From Gammaproteobacteria bacterium (GTDB taxonomy: Bacteria > Pseudomonadota > Gammaproteobacteria > DSM-19610): a DNA stretch of 39,249 nt. The stretch lies in assembly GCA_015494295.1 (NCBI GenBank), contig WGBO01000042.1:1-39249 (forward strand). Reading direction: 5' to 3'. A program made the position numbers and the translations under genes. This document shows, piece after piece, positions 19,392 to 29,441 of the stretch. Numbering within the stretch: position 1 is the first letter of the stretch; every line of letters starts with the position of its first letter. The notes beneath the pieces were generated by a model. That model ran no database searches. It was given only the letters and a program-made list of their open reading frames with translations, and was not told the DNA's origin.

Positions 19392-20168
19392 CTACCCGTT
19401 CTGCCAGTGTTGCAGGAATTCGCTGAAATGCGCCTTGTTCTCCTGCGCCAGCGTGTCGCGCAACAGGCCGAGTTCACGCGCGTAGGCCTCGGCCGTGAGC
19501 TGCCCCCGGATCAACTGGAAGCGCAGGTACACCAGCCAGGTGTTCAGCACGTCGGTTTCGCAATAGTTGCGGATGCCGGTGATGTCGCCCTCCTGGTAGG
19601 CGTCCCACACCCTGGCCCCGCTCATGCCCATCTTGCCGGGAAAGCCCAGCATGGTCGCCACCTCGTCGAGCCTGGCGTTGGCACGCATCTGGTAGCCCGC
19701 CAGCACATCCATGAGATCGGTATGGCGCTCGTGGAAGCGGCTCAGGTAGTTGTTCCACTTGAAATCGCGGTCATCGCCCCCGGTATCCCAGTAACGCGGC
19801 GCCTGGATACCGTGCAGCAGGGAACGGTAGTGCAGCACCGGCAGGTCGAAGCCGCCGCCGTTCCAGGACACCAGCGTTGGCGTAAACCGGTCGACGCCGT
19901 CGAAGAAACGCTGTACCAGCTCCGCCTCGTCCGCGTCCGGCTCGCCCAGCGACCAGACCTTGACGCGATCCTTGTGGCGCAATACCACCGAAATCGCACA
20001 GATACGGTGCAGGTGCAGGGGCAGAAACTCACTGCCGGTCTGCTGCTGGCGCAGGTGAAACATGGCCTTGGCGGCATCCGCGTCGCTGAGGCCGTCCAGG
20101 CCGAAAATCCTGCGTCCGCTGTCAACGTCGGGAATGGTCTCGATATCGAAAACAAAGATATTGTTCAT
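19392..20168 (-). CDS. PolB-like 3'-5' exonuclease
   Basis: A 258-residue DEDD-superfamily nuclease. Motif I FVFDIETIPD supplies Asp8 and Glu10. Motif II SWNGGGFDLPVL supplies Asp108. Motif III, YCETDVLNTWLVY, supplies Asp206 near residue 206. This is the stand-alone exonuclease family related to the proofreading domain of DNA polymerase B (predicted PolB-like 3'-5' exonuclease). The substrate in vivo is not known. The start at 20168 gives the expected N-terminus directly before motif I, 10 bases after the YdbL-like gene. Upstream in-frame sequence belongs to that gene's region and is not protein-like. Confidence 0.9.
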   Translation of the reverse strand: MNNIFVFDIETIPDVDSGRRIFGLDGLSDADAAKAMFHLRQQQTGSEFLPLHLHRICAISVVLRHKDRVKVWSLGEPDADEAELVQRFFDGVDRFTPTLVSWNGGGFDLPVLHYRSLLHGIQAPRYWDTGGDDRDFKWNNYLSRFHERHTDLMDVLAGYQMRANARLDEVATMLGFPGKMGMSGARVWDAYQEGDITGIRNYCETDVLNTWLVYLRFQLIRGQLTAEAYARELGLLRDTLAQENKAHFSEFLQHWQNG

Positions 20169-20178
20169 ACGGCGTCGG

Positions 20179-20778
20179 CTACTTCTGTCGCCATTTCCCC
20201 TTGCTGTCCTGGTACCACCAGCCGGATGGCGCATTGTCCACCCAGCGGGTGGCGAATATCCCGCGGATGTCCGCTTCCCAGCCGGGCTGGCCGTTGGCGA
20301 CGGCGATCTCCCGGTACAGGGCGTCTCGGTCACGGTTCTCGTCGGCCACCAGCGACCGTACCTTCTTGCGCTCGCGCAGGGAAACGGCGTTGAGATCCCG
20401 CACCGCGAGCCGCCCGTCGCGGGTCATGCCGATGGCGCCGCTTTCGAAAAACGGTTTCAGGGACGGGAAGCGCTTTTCCATGGAAGCACGGATGGCGCGA
20501 ATGGCCGGGGACTGGATATTGATGTCCCCCGCCGCCAGCGCGGGCGACACCAGCCATTCCAGGACGACGACCCAGGGAGGGGTATTACCACTCCGGGACT
20601 GCTCGTCCGGTTTCGCCGGCGCCTTTTCGGGCCTGGCCGAATCCTTGCCGTATACATCGCGGATGATCTGGTCCGCAGCCTCGACCGCCTCGGCGGTCGG
20701 AAAATAGACATTGATGGTAACGCAGGCCGTGACCAGCAACAGCAGGCCCAGCAATGAAGTCGTTCGGATTGTGCGCAT
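20179..20778 (-). CDS. YdbL/DUF1318-like lipoprotein
   Basis: A 199-residue protein with a lipoprotein signal: MRTIRTTSLLGLLLLVTAC gives lipobox LVTAC, acylated Cys19. Next comes VTINVYFPTAEAVEAADQII, the hallmark of the DUF1318/YdbL family. A Pro/Lys/Ser-rich linker of about 40 residues precedes the C-terminal region, which includes SLRERKKVRSLVADENRDRDALYREIA and a Trp-rich end. In enterobacteria ydbL sits with ynbE and ydbH; here those partners are absent and a coiled-coil membrane protein gene is upstream. Located at a membrane facing the periplasm. Confidence 0.88.
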   Translation of the reverse strand: MRTIRTTSLLGLLLLVTACVTINVYFPTAEAVEAADQIIRDVYGKDSARPEKAPAKPDEQSRSGNTPPWVVVLEWLVSPALAAGDINIQSPAIRAIRASMEKRFPSLKPFFESGAIGMTRDGRLAVRDLNAVSLRERKKVRSLVADENRDRDALYREIAVANGQPGWEADIRGIFATRWVDNAPSGWWYQDSKGKWRQK

Positions 20779-20835
20779 GGACTCGATCCCTCACAGGTGT
20801 CGGGCCATTATAAGGCCTTCGGCGCCCCGGCGGTA

Positions 20836-21954
20836 TCACGGCTTGTCCGGCTTGCCTTCATCCTTTATGCGCTGATGTTCCTCATAGATATTCAGGTATT
20901 CCGTTTCCATGTTGGCGAACTTGTCCGACAACTCGGCATAGGCGCGTTCCTGCGCCTCGCGTTCCTGCGTGAGCGTCTCGATCTCTTCCAGCCTTTCCTT
21001 CTCCTTCTCCAGCTCCTGGGTCAACAGCATGGAAATCTGCTCCTGCAGGAACTTGTTCTCCTCCTCGATGACGGCAATAACCGACTCCAGCTCCCGGCTG
21101 CTCTCCTCCATCGTGTGCAGCGCCTGCTCCAGCTTCTCCTTGTCGGTCAGTTCCGCTTCCTGGCGGCTCAACATGTCGGCCAGTTCGGCAATGCGCTGCT
21201 CCTGCCTGGCGATCACCGCCCGCACCGTCTCCACACCCTGGTCGATGCTGCCCATGCTGGCGGCGAGGCTTCCCGGTTCAGCGACACCCACTTCCGCGGC
21301 GTGGTGGAGGATATCGGAGAACGCCTCCTCGACCGTTTCGAGCTGCTCGCTCATCTGCCGGTTCTCCTGCTCCAGTTCCTCGAACAGACGCGTAAGTTCC
21401 GGGGACTGCTGCTCGACCGGCACTGCGCGACGCACTTCTTCCTCCAGCCGGTCGCCACGCGCACTGGTTTCCGCAAAACGGGCCTTCAGGTCGAAAAACA
21501 GTTCACGGAACTGTTCGAGGTTGTTCATGCGCTTCCGGCAAGCCTGCAACTGCATTTTCAGCGATTCGACCCGGGGCGAAAGCGCATCCTCGCCTGGCAA
21601 CAGGGGGGTCAGCGCTTCATGGATACGCACCCACAGCTTGTCCTCGTCGACACCGGCCTGGTCGACAGCCTTCTGCTCGGCCTTCAGGAACAGCAGGCGC
21701 AACTCGGTGGTTTTCAGCCTGTCCGCCGCTGTATCTTCGTCAGTCCTCATGCCTGCAAGCCGGGCATCGGTTTGCAGTATCGCCTGCTTCAGGTATTCCA
21801 GGTAGGCATCCACTCCCCCTGGCCCCGCGTCATCGACCGGCGCCGGTTCCGCGTGCAGGTGGCGTCGCGAGCGTATGGCGAGGTAGATTCCGTAAAGAAG
21901 ACCGACCAGGAGGATTTCCAGGAGGACCAGTGCGGCAAAAAACGGGATTTCCAT
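20836..21954 (-). CDS. Membrane-anchored coiled-coil protein
   Basis: A 372-residue protein with one N-terminal membrane helix (MEIPFFAALVLLEILLVGLLYGIYLAI, about 5-27) and a short basic stretch. Two long coiled-coil regions follow (about 60-190 and 210-365), dominated by Glu, Leu, Gln and Arg heptads such as LEQENRQMSEQLETVEEAF and EKEKERLEEIETLTQEREAQ. The topology suggests a cytoplasmic rod tethered to the inner membrane. No enzymatic motif seen and I do not recognise a named family. It lies between the degenerate HD-GYP gene and the YdbL-like gene; a scaffold or polar organising role is only inference. Confidence 0.85.
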   Translation of the reverse strand: MEIPFFAALVLLEILLVGLLYGIYLAIRSRRHLHAEPAPVDDAGPGGVDAYLEYLKQAILQTDARLAGMRTDEDTAADRLKTTELRLLFLKAEQKAVDQAGVDEDKLWVRIHEALTPLLPGEDALSPRVESLKMQLQACRKRMNNLEQFRELFFDLKARFAETSARGDRLEEEVRRAVPVEQQSPELTRLFEELEQENRQMSEQLETVEEAFSDILHHAAEVGVAEPGSLAASMGSIDQGVETVRAVIARQEQRIAELADMLSRQEAELTDKEKLEQALHTMEESSRELESVIAVIEEENKFLQEQISMLLTQELEKEKERLEEIETLTQEREAQERAYAELSDKFANMETEYLNIYEEHQRIKDEGKPDKP

Positions 21955-21987
21955 AAAGTTCCTGTTTCCTTCGCGGCTTCGGCCAGG

Positions 21988-23118
21988 TCAGTACCAGGCC
22001 TTGATCATCAGTGCCGGATTCACTTCGCCCCTGGCGGGCTCGTAGAAGTCCACTATACGGTACCGTTCATCGCGGGTATCGCGCAGCGGTTGCTCCCTCG
22101 AATAACGGTCGTCCTGCTGCTTGACCGTCACCACCTTCGGATGTGCGGTATCCGCCGCGGAACGGCGCACCACCACAGCAATCTCTCCGTTGGCGAGTTC
22201 AACAGCCGACCCCGGCGGGTAGACGCCGACCGCCTTGATGAAAGCCAGGGTGAGATCCCGACCGTATTTGTCGGCTTCGTTGTAGAGTGTCCTGAGGGCA
22301 CCGGCCGCTCCGGCCGGCGAACGTCCCGCACGCGGAAGCACCCACGCCAGGTAGCGATCGACCAGACCGATGATCCGCGCGCTTTCCGGCACATCGTCGC
22401 CGCAAAGTCCGGCGGGGTAGCCGCTGCCATCCGCCAGCTCGTGATGCCGCTCAACCGTGGACAACCAGTCCTCGTCACCGACACCCAGTGCGCGCAGCCG
22501 TTCGACGGACCGTTGCGGGTGGCTGTCGCGCAAACTTCGCTGCTCGTCACTCAGCGGGCCGGCCTGACCAGCCCACTCGTCATGGTACTCGAACATGCCC
22601 AGGTTGGCCGTCAGCGCGGCGCGGCTCAGCATGGCGTGCCGTTGATCGTCATCGCCAGGCAGGGCCACGACCTGACCCGCGAGGAACAGCGAATAGATAG
22701 CGTGCAGCGACTGGAAACTGCGCCCGAAGTTGAAATGAACGGCCGCGAGGCAGGTATCGGGGTGTTCGGCGTAAAGCCGGGTGGCTGAAACGGCAAGTTC
22801 GTGGATATCATCAACCTCGACGGGTGGACCGTGACAGATGCCGGCGAACAACTCGCTGCAACAATCCGCCAGTTGTTCGATTTTTCGCAACGGCCCTACC
22901 ACCGTGTGAGCCTGCAGTGCGGCGGCCCCGTGCATTTCCTCCGCCGAATTCATGTCCCCGGAATCCGGTGCGATATACAGGTCCATCGCCAGAATCCGCT
23001 CCCGGCTCGCGCGGGTATTGACCACGAAGCCCTGACGAAACATGACCCTTCCCTGCCCGTTGCACAGATCCCAGGGTATCGGCTCACCGATGGGCAGCGC
23101 GCCTTCCGTCAACCTCAT
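21988..23118 (-). CDS. Degenerate HD-GYP-type protein
   Basis: A 376-residue cytosolic protein with a variable N-terminal region (about 1-105), an HD-GYP-like domain (about 105-300) and a short C-terminal beta-domain (VELANGEIAVVVRRS, about 307-321) often seen at the end of HD-GYP proteins. The HH pair (225-226) and GSGYP (231-235) remain. The HDIGK motif is replaced by ANLGM (about 171-175), so the metal-binding His-Asp is lost and it probably does not hydrolyse c-di-GMP as such. It may still bind a nucleotide. The ATG at 23118 is preferred over a GTG two codons upstream. Confidence 0.85.
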   Translation of the reverse strand: MRLTEGALPIGEPIPWDLCNGQGRVMFRQGFVVNTRASRERILAMDLYIAPDSGDMNSAEEMHGAAALQAHTVVGPLRKIEQLADCCSELFAGICHGPPVEVDDIHELAVSATRLYAEHPDTCLAAVHFNFGRSFQSLHAIYSLFLAGQVVALPGDDDQRHAMLSRAALTANLGMFEYHDEWAGQAGPLSDEQRSLRDSHPQRSVERLRALGVGDEDWLSTVERHHELADGSGYPAGLCGDDVPESARIIGLVDRYLAWVLPRAGRSPAGAAGALRTLYNEADKYGRDLTLAFIKAVGVYPPGSAVELANGEIAVVVRRSAADTAHPKVVTVKQQDDRYSREQPLRDTRDERYRIVDFYEPARGEVNPALMIKAWY

Positions 23119-25161
<2,043 letters not shown>

Positions 25162-25166
25162 CCCAC

Positions 25167-25205
25167 GGAGCGGCGGGGCGCGATGGCGCGCCCCGCCCCG
25201 GCTCC
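25167..25205 (+). other. Very stable stem-loop between nirS and nirE
   Basis: GGCGGGGCGCG (25172-25182) pairs perfectly with CGCGCCCCGCC (25187-25197) around an ATGG loop. An outer GGAGC/GCTCC stem (25167-25171 with 25201-25205) extends it after a 3-base bulge. It begins 6 bases after the nirS stop. There is no T-run, so it is more likely an mRNA 3'-end stabiliser or processing point than an intrinsic terminator. Confidence 0.8.
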
Positions 25206-25229
25206 ACCGGACGCAACGAGGGCAAGGCA

Positions 25230-26009
25230 GTGACGGACAAGGGCAAGGTTTATCTGGTTGGCGCGGGACCGGGCGACCCGGACCTGCTATCGGTCAAGGC
25301 CATGCGGCTGCTGCAAACGGCCACCACGGTCGTCTACGACCGCCTTGTCTCACCGGAAATCATGCAATGCGTCAGTCCGGCAGCCACCCAGGTCTACGTG
25401 GGCAAGACGACTGGCCACCACACCCTGAAACAGGACGAAATCAACGCCCTGCTGGTCCGCCTCGGGCGCAGCGGGCAAACCGTGGTCCGCCTCAAGGGCG
25501 GCGACCCCCTGGTATTCGGCCGCGGCAGCGAGGAAGCGCTGGCGCTCGCGCAGGCGCGCATTTCCTTTGAAATCGTGCCCGGCATCAGCGCCGCGCAGGC
25601 CTGCGCCGCCTACGCCGGGATACCGCTGACCCACCGCGGCCTCGCCCGCGGCGTGCAGTTCATCACCGGCCACCCCCGCGAGGGCGACGAGTTTCACCTC
25701 GACCACGCCGCGCTGTCCGACCCCGGACAGACGCTGGTCGTGTACATGGGGCTGGCAAACGTCTCGCGCATCGCCAACGAGCTGATCTCCGCCGGGCGCC
25801 GCGCGGATACGCCCGCGGCCATCATCGAGCGCGGCACCACCACGCGGCAGCGCACCCTGCTCACCAGCCTGGAACAGTTGCCGAACACGGTGCGCATACA
25901 CGCGGTCGAATCGCCTGCGCTGCTGGTAATCGGCAAGGTCGTGGAACTTGCGGAACAACTGAGCTGGTTCACGCCGGCCGTCGAGGACGGACGACGCCGT
26001 TATGCCTAG
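25230..26009 (+). CDS. nirE: Uroporphyrinogen-III C-methyltransferase NirE
   Basis: A 259-residue SAM-dependent enzyme that methylates uroporphyrinogen III at C2 and C7 to precorrin-2, the first committed step to siroheme and heme d1. Family motifs are VYLVGAGPGDPDLLSVKAMRLL, VVYDRLVS, VRLKGGDPLVFGRG, EIVPGISAAQACAAYAGIPLTHRG and VVYMGL. It lacks the CysG oxidase/chelatase domain. It is called NirE from its place in the nir operon. The start is the GTG at 25230, with AAGG nearby; the sequence upstream in frame is not protein-like. Its end overlaps nirC by 8 bases. How precorrin-2 becomes siroheme is not encoded here. Confidence 0.95.
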   Translation: MTDKGKVYLVGAGPGDPDLLSVKAMRLLQTATTVVYDRLVSPEIMQCVSPAATQVYVGKTTGHHTLKQDEINALLVRLGRSGQTVVRLKGGDPLVFGRGSEEALALAQARISFEIVPGISAAQACAAYAGIPLTHRGLARGVQFITGHPREGDEFHLDHAALSDPGQTLVVYMGLANVSRIANELISAGRRADTPAAIIERGTTTRQRTLLTSLEQLPNTVRIHAVESPALLVIGKVVELAEQLSWFTPAVEDGRRRYA

Positions 26010-26322
26010 CCCCGCCGCCCTGATCCTGTCCCTGTCGCTGCTGCCCGGGCTGCTGCTGGCGGCGCCCCCGGCACAACGCCAGGCGGAACTGCGCAACCTG
26101 CTGTACCAGGACTGCGGCTCCTGCCACGGCATGAAACTGACCGGCGGGCTCGGACCCGCACTGACCCGCGATGCCCTGCGCGGCAAACCCCGCGAGTTCC
26201 TGGCGGCGACGGTGCGTGAAGGCCGCGCCGGCACGCCCATGCCGCCATGGAAACAGGAACTCAGCGACGCCGACATCGCGTGGCTGGTGGAACTGTTGCT
26301 GAACCCGGAGAAACAACCATGA
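26002..26322 (+). CDS. nirC: Periplasmic cytochrome c NirC
   Basis: A 106-residue monoheme cytochrome with a signal peptide (about 1-21), heme site CGSCH at 38-42 and likely axial Met80 in GTPMPPW. Size and operon position match NirC, a small cytochrome c of nir operons. It is proposed to donate electrons to NirS or to act in heme d1 maturation with NirF/NirN. The start ATG lies within the nirE end and its stop overlaps the nirF start by 4 bases, giving tight translational coupling. Confidence 0.93.
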   Translation: MPSPAALILSLSLLPGLLLAAPPAQRQAELRNLLYQDCGSCHGMKLTGGLGPALTRDALRGKPREFLAATVREGRAGTPMPPWKQELSDADIAWLVELLLNPEKQP

Positions 26323-27482
26323 AACGCCTGTGGCCGTTGCTGCTGCTGGTGACCGTGTTCGCCCACGCCGGCACACCACGCGCCACCGGCGACCTCGGCG
26401 TGGTCGTGGAACGCGCCGACGGCAGCCTGCTGCTGGTCGAGCACAGTCACGACGGCATTCTCGCCCGCATTACCGGCCTCGGCGACCTGTCGCACGCCTC
26501 CGTGGTGTTCTCCCGCGACGAACGCTACGCCTATGTGTTCGGACGCGACGGGGGGCTGAGCAAGGTCGACCTGCTGGAAGGCCGGCTGGTCAGGCGGGTC
26601 ATGCAGTCGGGCAACAGCATCGGCGGCGCCATTTCCCAGGATGGCCGGCTGATCGCGGTATCCAACTACACGCCGGGCGGCGTGCGGATATTCGACGCTG
26701 AAACGCTCGAACTGCTTGCGGACATTCCCGCCGAATACGGAAACGGCAAACGCTCCAAGGTAGTCGGCCTGGTCGATGCGCCTGGACAACGTTTCGTATT
26801 CAGCCTGTACGACGCCGACCAGATCTGGATCGCCGACATGCGCGATCCCCGGCGGCCGGCGATCACCCGTTTCAGGGACATCGGCCACCAGCCCTACGAC
26901 GCGCTGATCACCCCGGAAGGGCGTTACTACATTGCCGGCCTGTTCGGCGACGACAGCATGTCGCTGCTGGACCTGTGGCACCCGGAAAACGGCGTACGGC
27001 GCATTCTCCGGGGCTACGCGAGGCATGACGCCCGGCTGCCGGTGTACAAGATGCCCCACCTCGAAGGCTGGGCCATTGCCGGCCGCCAGGCTTTCGTGCC
27101 CGCGGTTGGCCAGCACAAGGTCCTGGTAGTCGATACCGACGACTGGAGCCTGCGTGACGAGATCGACGTCCACGGTCAGCCCGTTTTCGTCATGGCGCGC
27201 CCCGACGGACGGCACATATGGGTCAATTTCGCGCACCCGGACAACGACACGGTACAGGTCATCGACGCGGAAACCCGGCGCATCGTCAAAACGCTGAAAC
27301 CGGGCAAGGCAGTCCTGCACATGGAGTTCACGCCGCGCGGCGAAAAGCTCTGGATGTCGGTGCGCGACGAAAACCGCATCAACGTCTACGACACCGCGAC
27401 CCTGACGCGCACCCGGGAGCTGGCCGCCAGAAAACCCAGCGGCATCTTTTTCACCGACCGCGCCCACCGGACAGGTCTGTAA
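26319..27482 (+). CDS. nirF: Heme d1 biosynthesis protein NirF
   Basis: A 387-residue periplasmic beta-propeller related to the d1 domain of NirS. The signal peptide is MKRLWPLLLLVTVFAHAG (about 1-18). There is no lipobox cysteine, so it is probably soluble periplasmic rather than a lipoprotein as in Pseudomonas aeruginosa. Propeller blades show repeated segments such as ASVVFSRDERYAYVFGRDGGLSKVDL, AISQDGRLIAVSNY, ITPEGRYYIAGLFGDD and DVHGQPVFVMARPDGRHIWVNF. A conserved-type histidine lies at 42 or 44. NirF is required for a late step from the didecarboxylated siroheme intermediate toward heme d1. Confidence 0.95.
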   Translation: MKRLWPLLLLVTVFAHAGTPRATGDLGVVVERADGSLLLVEHSHDGILARITGLGDLSHASVVFSRDERYAYVFGRDGGLSKVDLLEGRLVRRVMQSGNSIGGAISQDGRLIAVSNYTPGGVRIFDAETLELLADIPAEYGNGKRSKVVGLVDAPGQRFVFSLYDADQIWIADMRDPRRPAITRFRDIGHQPYDALITPEGRYYIAGLFGDDSMSLLDLWHPENGVRRILRGYARHDARLPVYKMPHLEGWAIAGRQAFVPAVGQHKVLVVDTDDWSLRDEIDVHGQPVFVMARPDGRHIWVNFAHPDNDTVQVIDAETRRIVKTLKPGKAVLHMEFTPRGEKLWMSVRDENRINVYDTATLTRTRELAARKPSGIFFTDRAHRTGL

Positions 27483-27483
27483 T

Positions 27484-28479
27484 ATGGAACGTCTGACGGA
27501 AAGGCTACTCAACGACTACCAGCGCAACTTCCCGCTGCTGCCCGCACCCTTCGAGCATATCGCGCGTTCGCTGGACACCGACACCGGCACCGTTCTGGAA
27601 CGGCTCAGGAGCCTGCAGGCCACCGGGGCGGTAAGCCGTGTCGGCCCCGTGTTCCGCCCGAATACCGTGGGCGCCAGCACACTTGCCGCGATCGCCGTGC
27701 CGGACGCCCTGCTGAAGAGGATTGCGCCGGTCATCAACGCATTTCCGCAGGTCAACCACAATTACGAACGCGAACACCGCTACAACCTGTGGTTCGTGGT
27801 CACCGCCAGGGACCGGCACGAGCTGGACACCACGCTGAAACGCATCGAGGAGCGCGTGGGATACCCGGTACTGTCACTGCCGCTGGTGCGCGACTACCAC
27901 ATCGACCTGGGCTTCCCCATGCAGCTCGCCCGGCAGCCGGAACCGGTCGCCGACCCGGGCCATGCACCCGGAACGGCCACGACGGCCGCCGACGGCCGCG
28001 ACGCCGCAGACGCGGAAGATCTCATCGAGGCCATCCAGGACGGACTGCCGCTGGTGGCGCGCCCCTACCTCCATATCGCCGAACGGCTGGGCTGCACGGA
28101 GCAACAGGTCATCGACCGCCTCGGAGAAATGCTGGATGCCGGCGTCATCAAGCGCCTCGGCGTGGTCGTCCGTCACCACGAACTCGGCTACCGCGCCAAT
28201 GCCATGGTGGTATGGGATGTCCCCGACGCCGAGGTGGACCGGCTTGGCTTCCAGCTCGGTCGTCAGGACTGCGTCACCCTCTGTTACCAGCGGCCACGAC
28301 GCCTGCCGGACTGGCCCTACAACCTGTTCTGCATGGTGCACGGAAAGGACCGCGACGACGTACTGGCCTGTGTCGAACGCATGGTCGAAGGCCTGGGACT
28401 GGAGCGGATTCCCCGCTCGGTGCTGTTCAGCGGCCGGCGCTTCAAGCAGCGTGGCGCGCGCTACCGGGGGACACACTGA
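27484..28479 (+). CDS. nirDL: Siroheme decarboxylase NirDL (fusion)
   Basis: A 331-residue fusion of two AsnC/Lrp-fold units that are not DNA-binding regulators here. They decarboxylate siroheme to 12,18-didecarboxysiroheme together with NirG and NirH. The first half (about 1-150, NirD) has an N-terminal winged-helix-like part and HNYEREHRYNLWFV at 92-105. An Ala/Asp/Gly-rich linker spans about 150-178. The second half (about 179-320, NirL) has CYQRPRR at 267-273 and WPYNLFCMVHG at 277-287. It begins one base after the nirF stop. NirD resembles NirG and NirL resembles NirH, so the four units are two pairs of duplicates. Confidence 0.95.
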   Translation: MERLTERLLNDYQRNFPLLPAPFEHIARSLDTDTGTVLERLRSLQATGAVSRVGPVFRPNTVGASTLAAIAVPDALLKRIAPVINAFPQVNHNYEREHRYNLWFVVTARDRHELDTTLKRIEERVGYPVLSLPLVRDYHIDLGFPMQLARQPEPVADPGHAPGTATTAADGRDAADAEDLIEAIQDGLPLVARPYLHIAERLGCTEQQVIDRLGEMLDAGVIKRLGVVVRHHELGYRANAMVVWDVPDAEVDRLGFQLGRQDCVTLCYQRPRRLPDWPYNLFCMVHGKDRDDVLACVERMVEGLGLERIPRSVLFSGRRFKQRGARYRGTH

Positions 28480-28480
28480 C

Positions 28481-28924
28481 ATGGACGAGCTCGACCGGCG
28501 CATCATCAACCAGTTGCAGGGCGGCTTCCCGGTCAGCGAGCGCCCGTACCGGGACGCGGCGCGACGCCTGGGCACCAGCGAGAGCGAGCTGATCACGCGC
28601 ATTCGCTGCATGCTGGACGACGGCCTGCTGACGCGCTTCGGACCGCTGTTCCACGCCGAACGCATGGGTGGAGCACTGAGCCTTTGCGCATTGCGGGTTC
28701 CACCGCAACGTTTCGAGGAAGTCGCGGAAAAGGTGAACAGCTTCCCGGAAGTGGCGCACAACTACCAGCGCGAGCACGACATGAACATGTGGTTCGTGCT
28801 GGCCACCGAAACGCCCGAACAGCTCGACGCGACGCTGCGCCAGATCGAGGAGTGCACGGGCCTGACGGTACACAACTTTCCCAAGCAGGCCGAGTATTTC
28901 GTCGGCCTGAACCTGCAGGTGTAA
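28481..28924 (+). CDS. nirG: Siroheme decarboxylase subunit NirG
   Basis: A 147-residue cytosolic AsnC/Lrp-fold protein: winged-helix-like N-terminal part (about 5-60) then an alpha/beta domain. It carries HNYQREHDMNMWFV at 93-106, the same motif as in the NirD half of NirDL. One base after nirDL and three bases before nirH. It is needed with NirDL and NirH for siroheme decarboxylation; how the four units share the work is not visible from sequence. Confidence 0.94.
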   Translation: MDELDRRIINQLQGGFPVSERPYRDAARRLGTSESELITRIRCMLDDGLLTRFGPLFHAERMGGALSLCALRVPPQRFEEVAEKVNSFPEVAHNYQREHDMNMWFVLATETPEQLDATLRQIEECTGLTVHNFPKQAEYFVGLNLQV

Positions 28925-28927
28925 CAG

Positions 28928-29440
28928 ATGGCGGACACGGACATGCACGACGTACAGGACGGGATCCCGGCAGATCTGGACCGGCGACTGGTGCTCGCCA
29001 CCCAGGCCGGGCTGCCGCTGCACGCCCGCCCCTACCACTGGCTGGCGATGGAACTGGGCGTAAGCCCGGAACTGGTCATGGACAGGATCAGGGCCATGCT
29101 GGACGACGGCCGCATCCGCCGCATCGGTGTGCTGCCCAACCACTACCGCCTGGGTTATGTCGCCAACGGCATGTCGGTCTGGGACATCCCCGACGACATC
29201 GTCGGGGAGGTCGGGGAACAGGTCGGTGCCCTGAAAAGCGTCACCCACTGTTACCGGCGGCCGCGCCACCTGCCGGACTGGCCCTACAACCTGTTCGCCA
29301 TGGTGCACGGCCGCGACCGCGCCCAGGTGCTCGAGGAAGTCGCTTCCATCGCGGCGCTGCTGGGCGATCGCGCGCGCGCCCACGACGTGCTGTTCAGTAC
29401 GCGCATCCTGAAGAAAACCGGACTGAGAATAGGAGGCTGA
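28928..29440 (+). CDS. nirH: Siroheme decarboxylase subunit NirH
   Basis: A 170-residue cytosolic AsnC/Lrp-fold protein with an extra N-terminal stretch (about 1-15). It has the motif set of the NirL half: GYVANGMSVWDIPDD at about 76-90, HCYRRPRHLP at 107-116 and WPYNLFAMVHG at 118-128, with near identity in these blocks. Directly after nirG and one base before nirJ. Works with NirDL and NirG on siroheme. The N-terminal methionine could also be the second one, MHDVQD, five residues later. Confidence 0.94.
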   Translation: MADTDMHDVQDGIPADLDRRLVLATQAGLPLHARPYHWLAMELGVSPELVMDRIRAMLDDGRIRRIGVLPNHYRLGYVANGMSVWDIPDDIVGEVGEQVGALKSVTHCYRRPRHLPDWPYNLFAMVHGRDRAQVLEEVASIAALLGDRARAHDVLFSTRILKKTGLRIGG

Positions 29441-29441
29441 G

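Noticed and set aside
27484..29440. NirDL, NirG and NirH as AsnC/Lrp transcription regulators
   Set aside because: They share the fold, but their motifs and their position in a complete heme d1 operon identify them as siroheme decarboxylase subunits.
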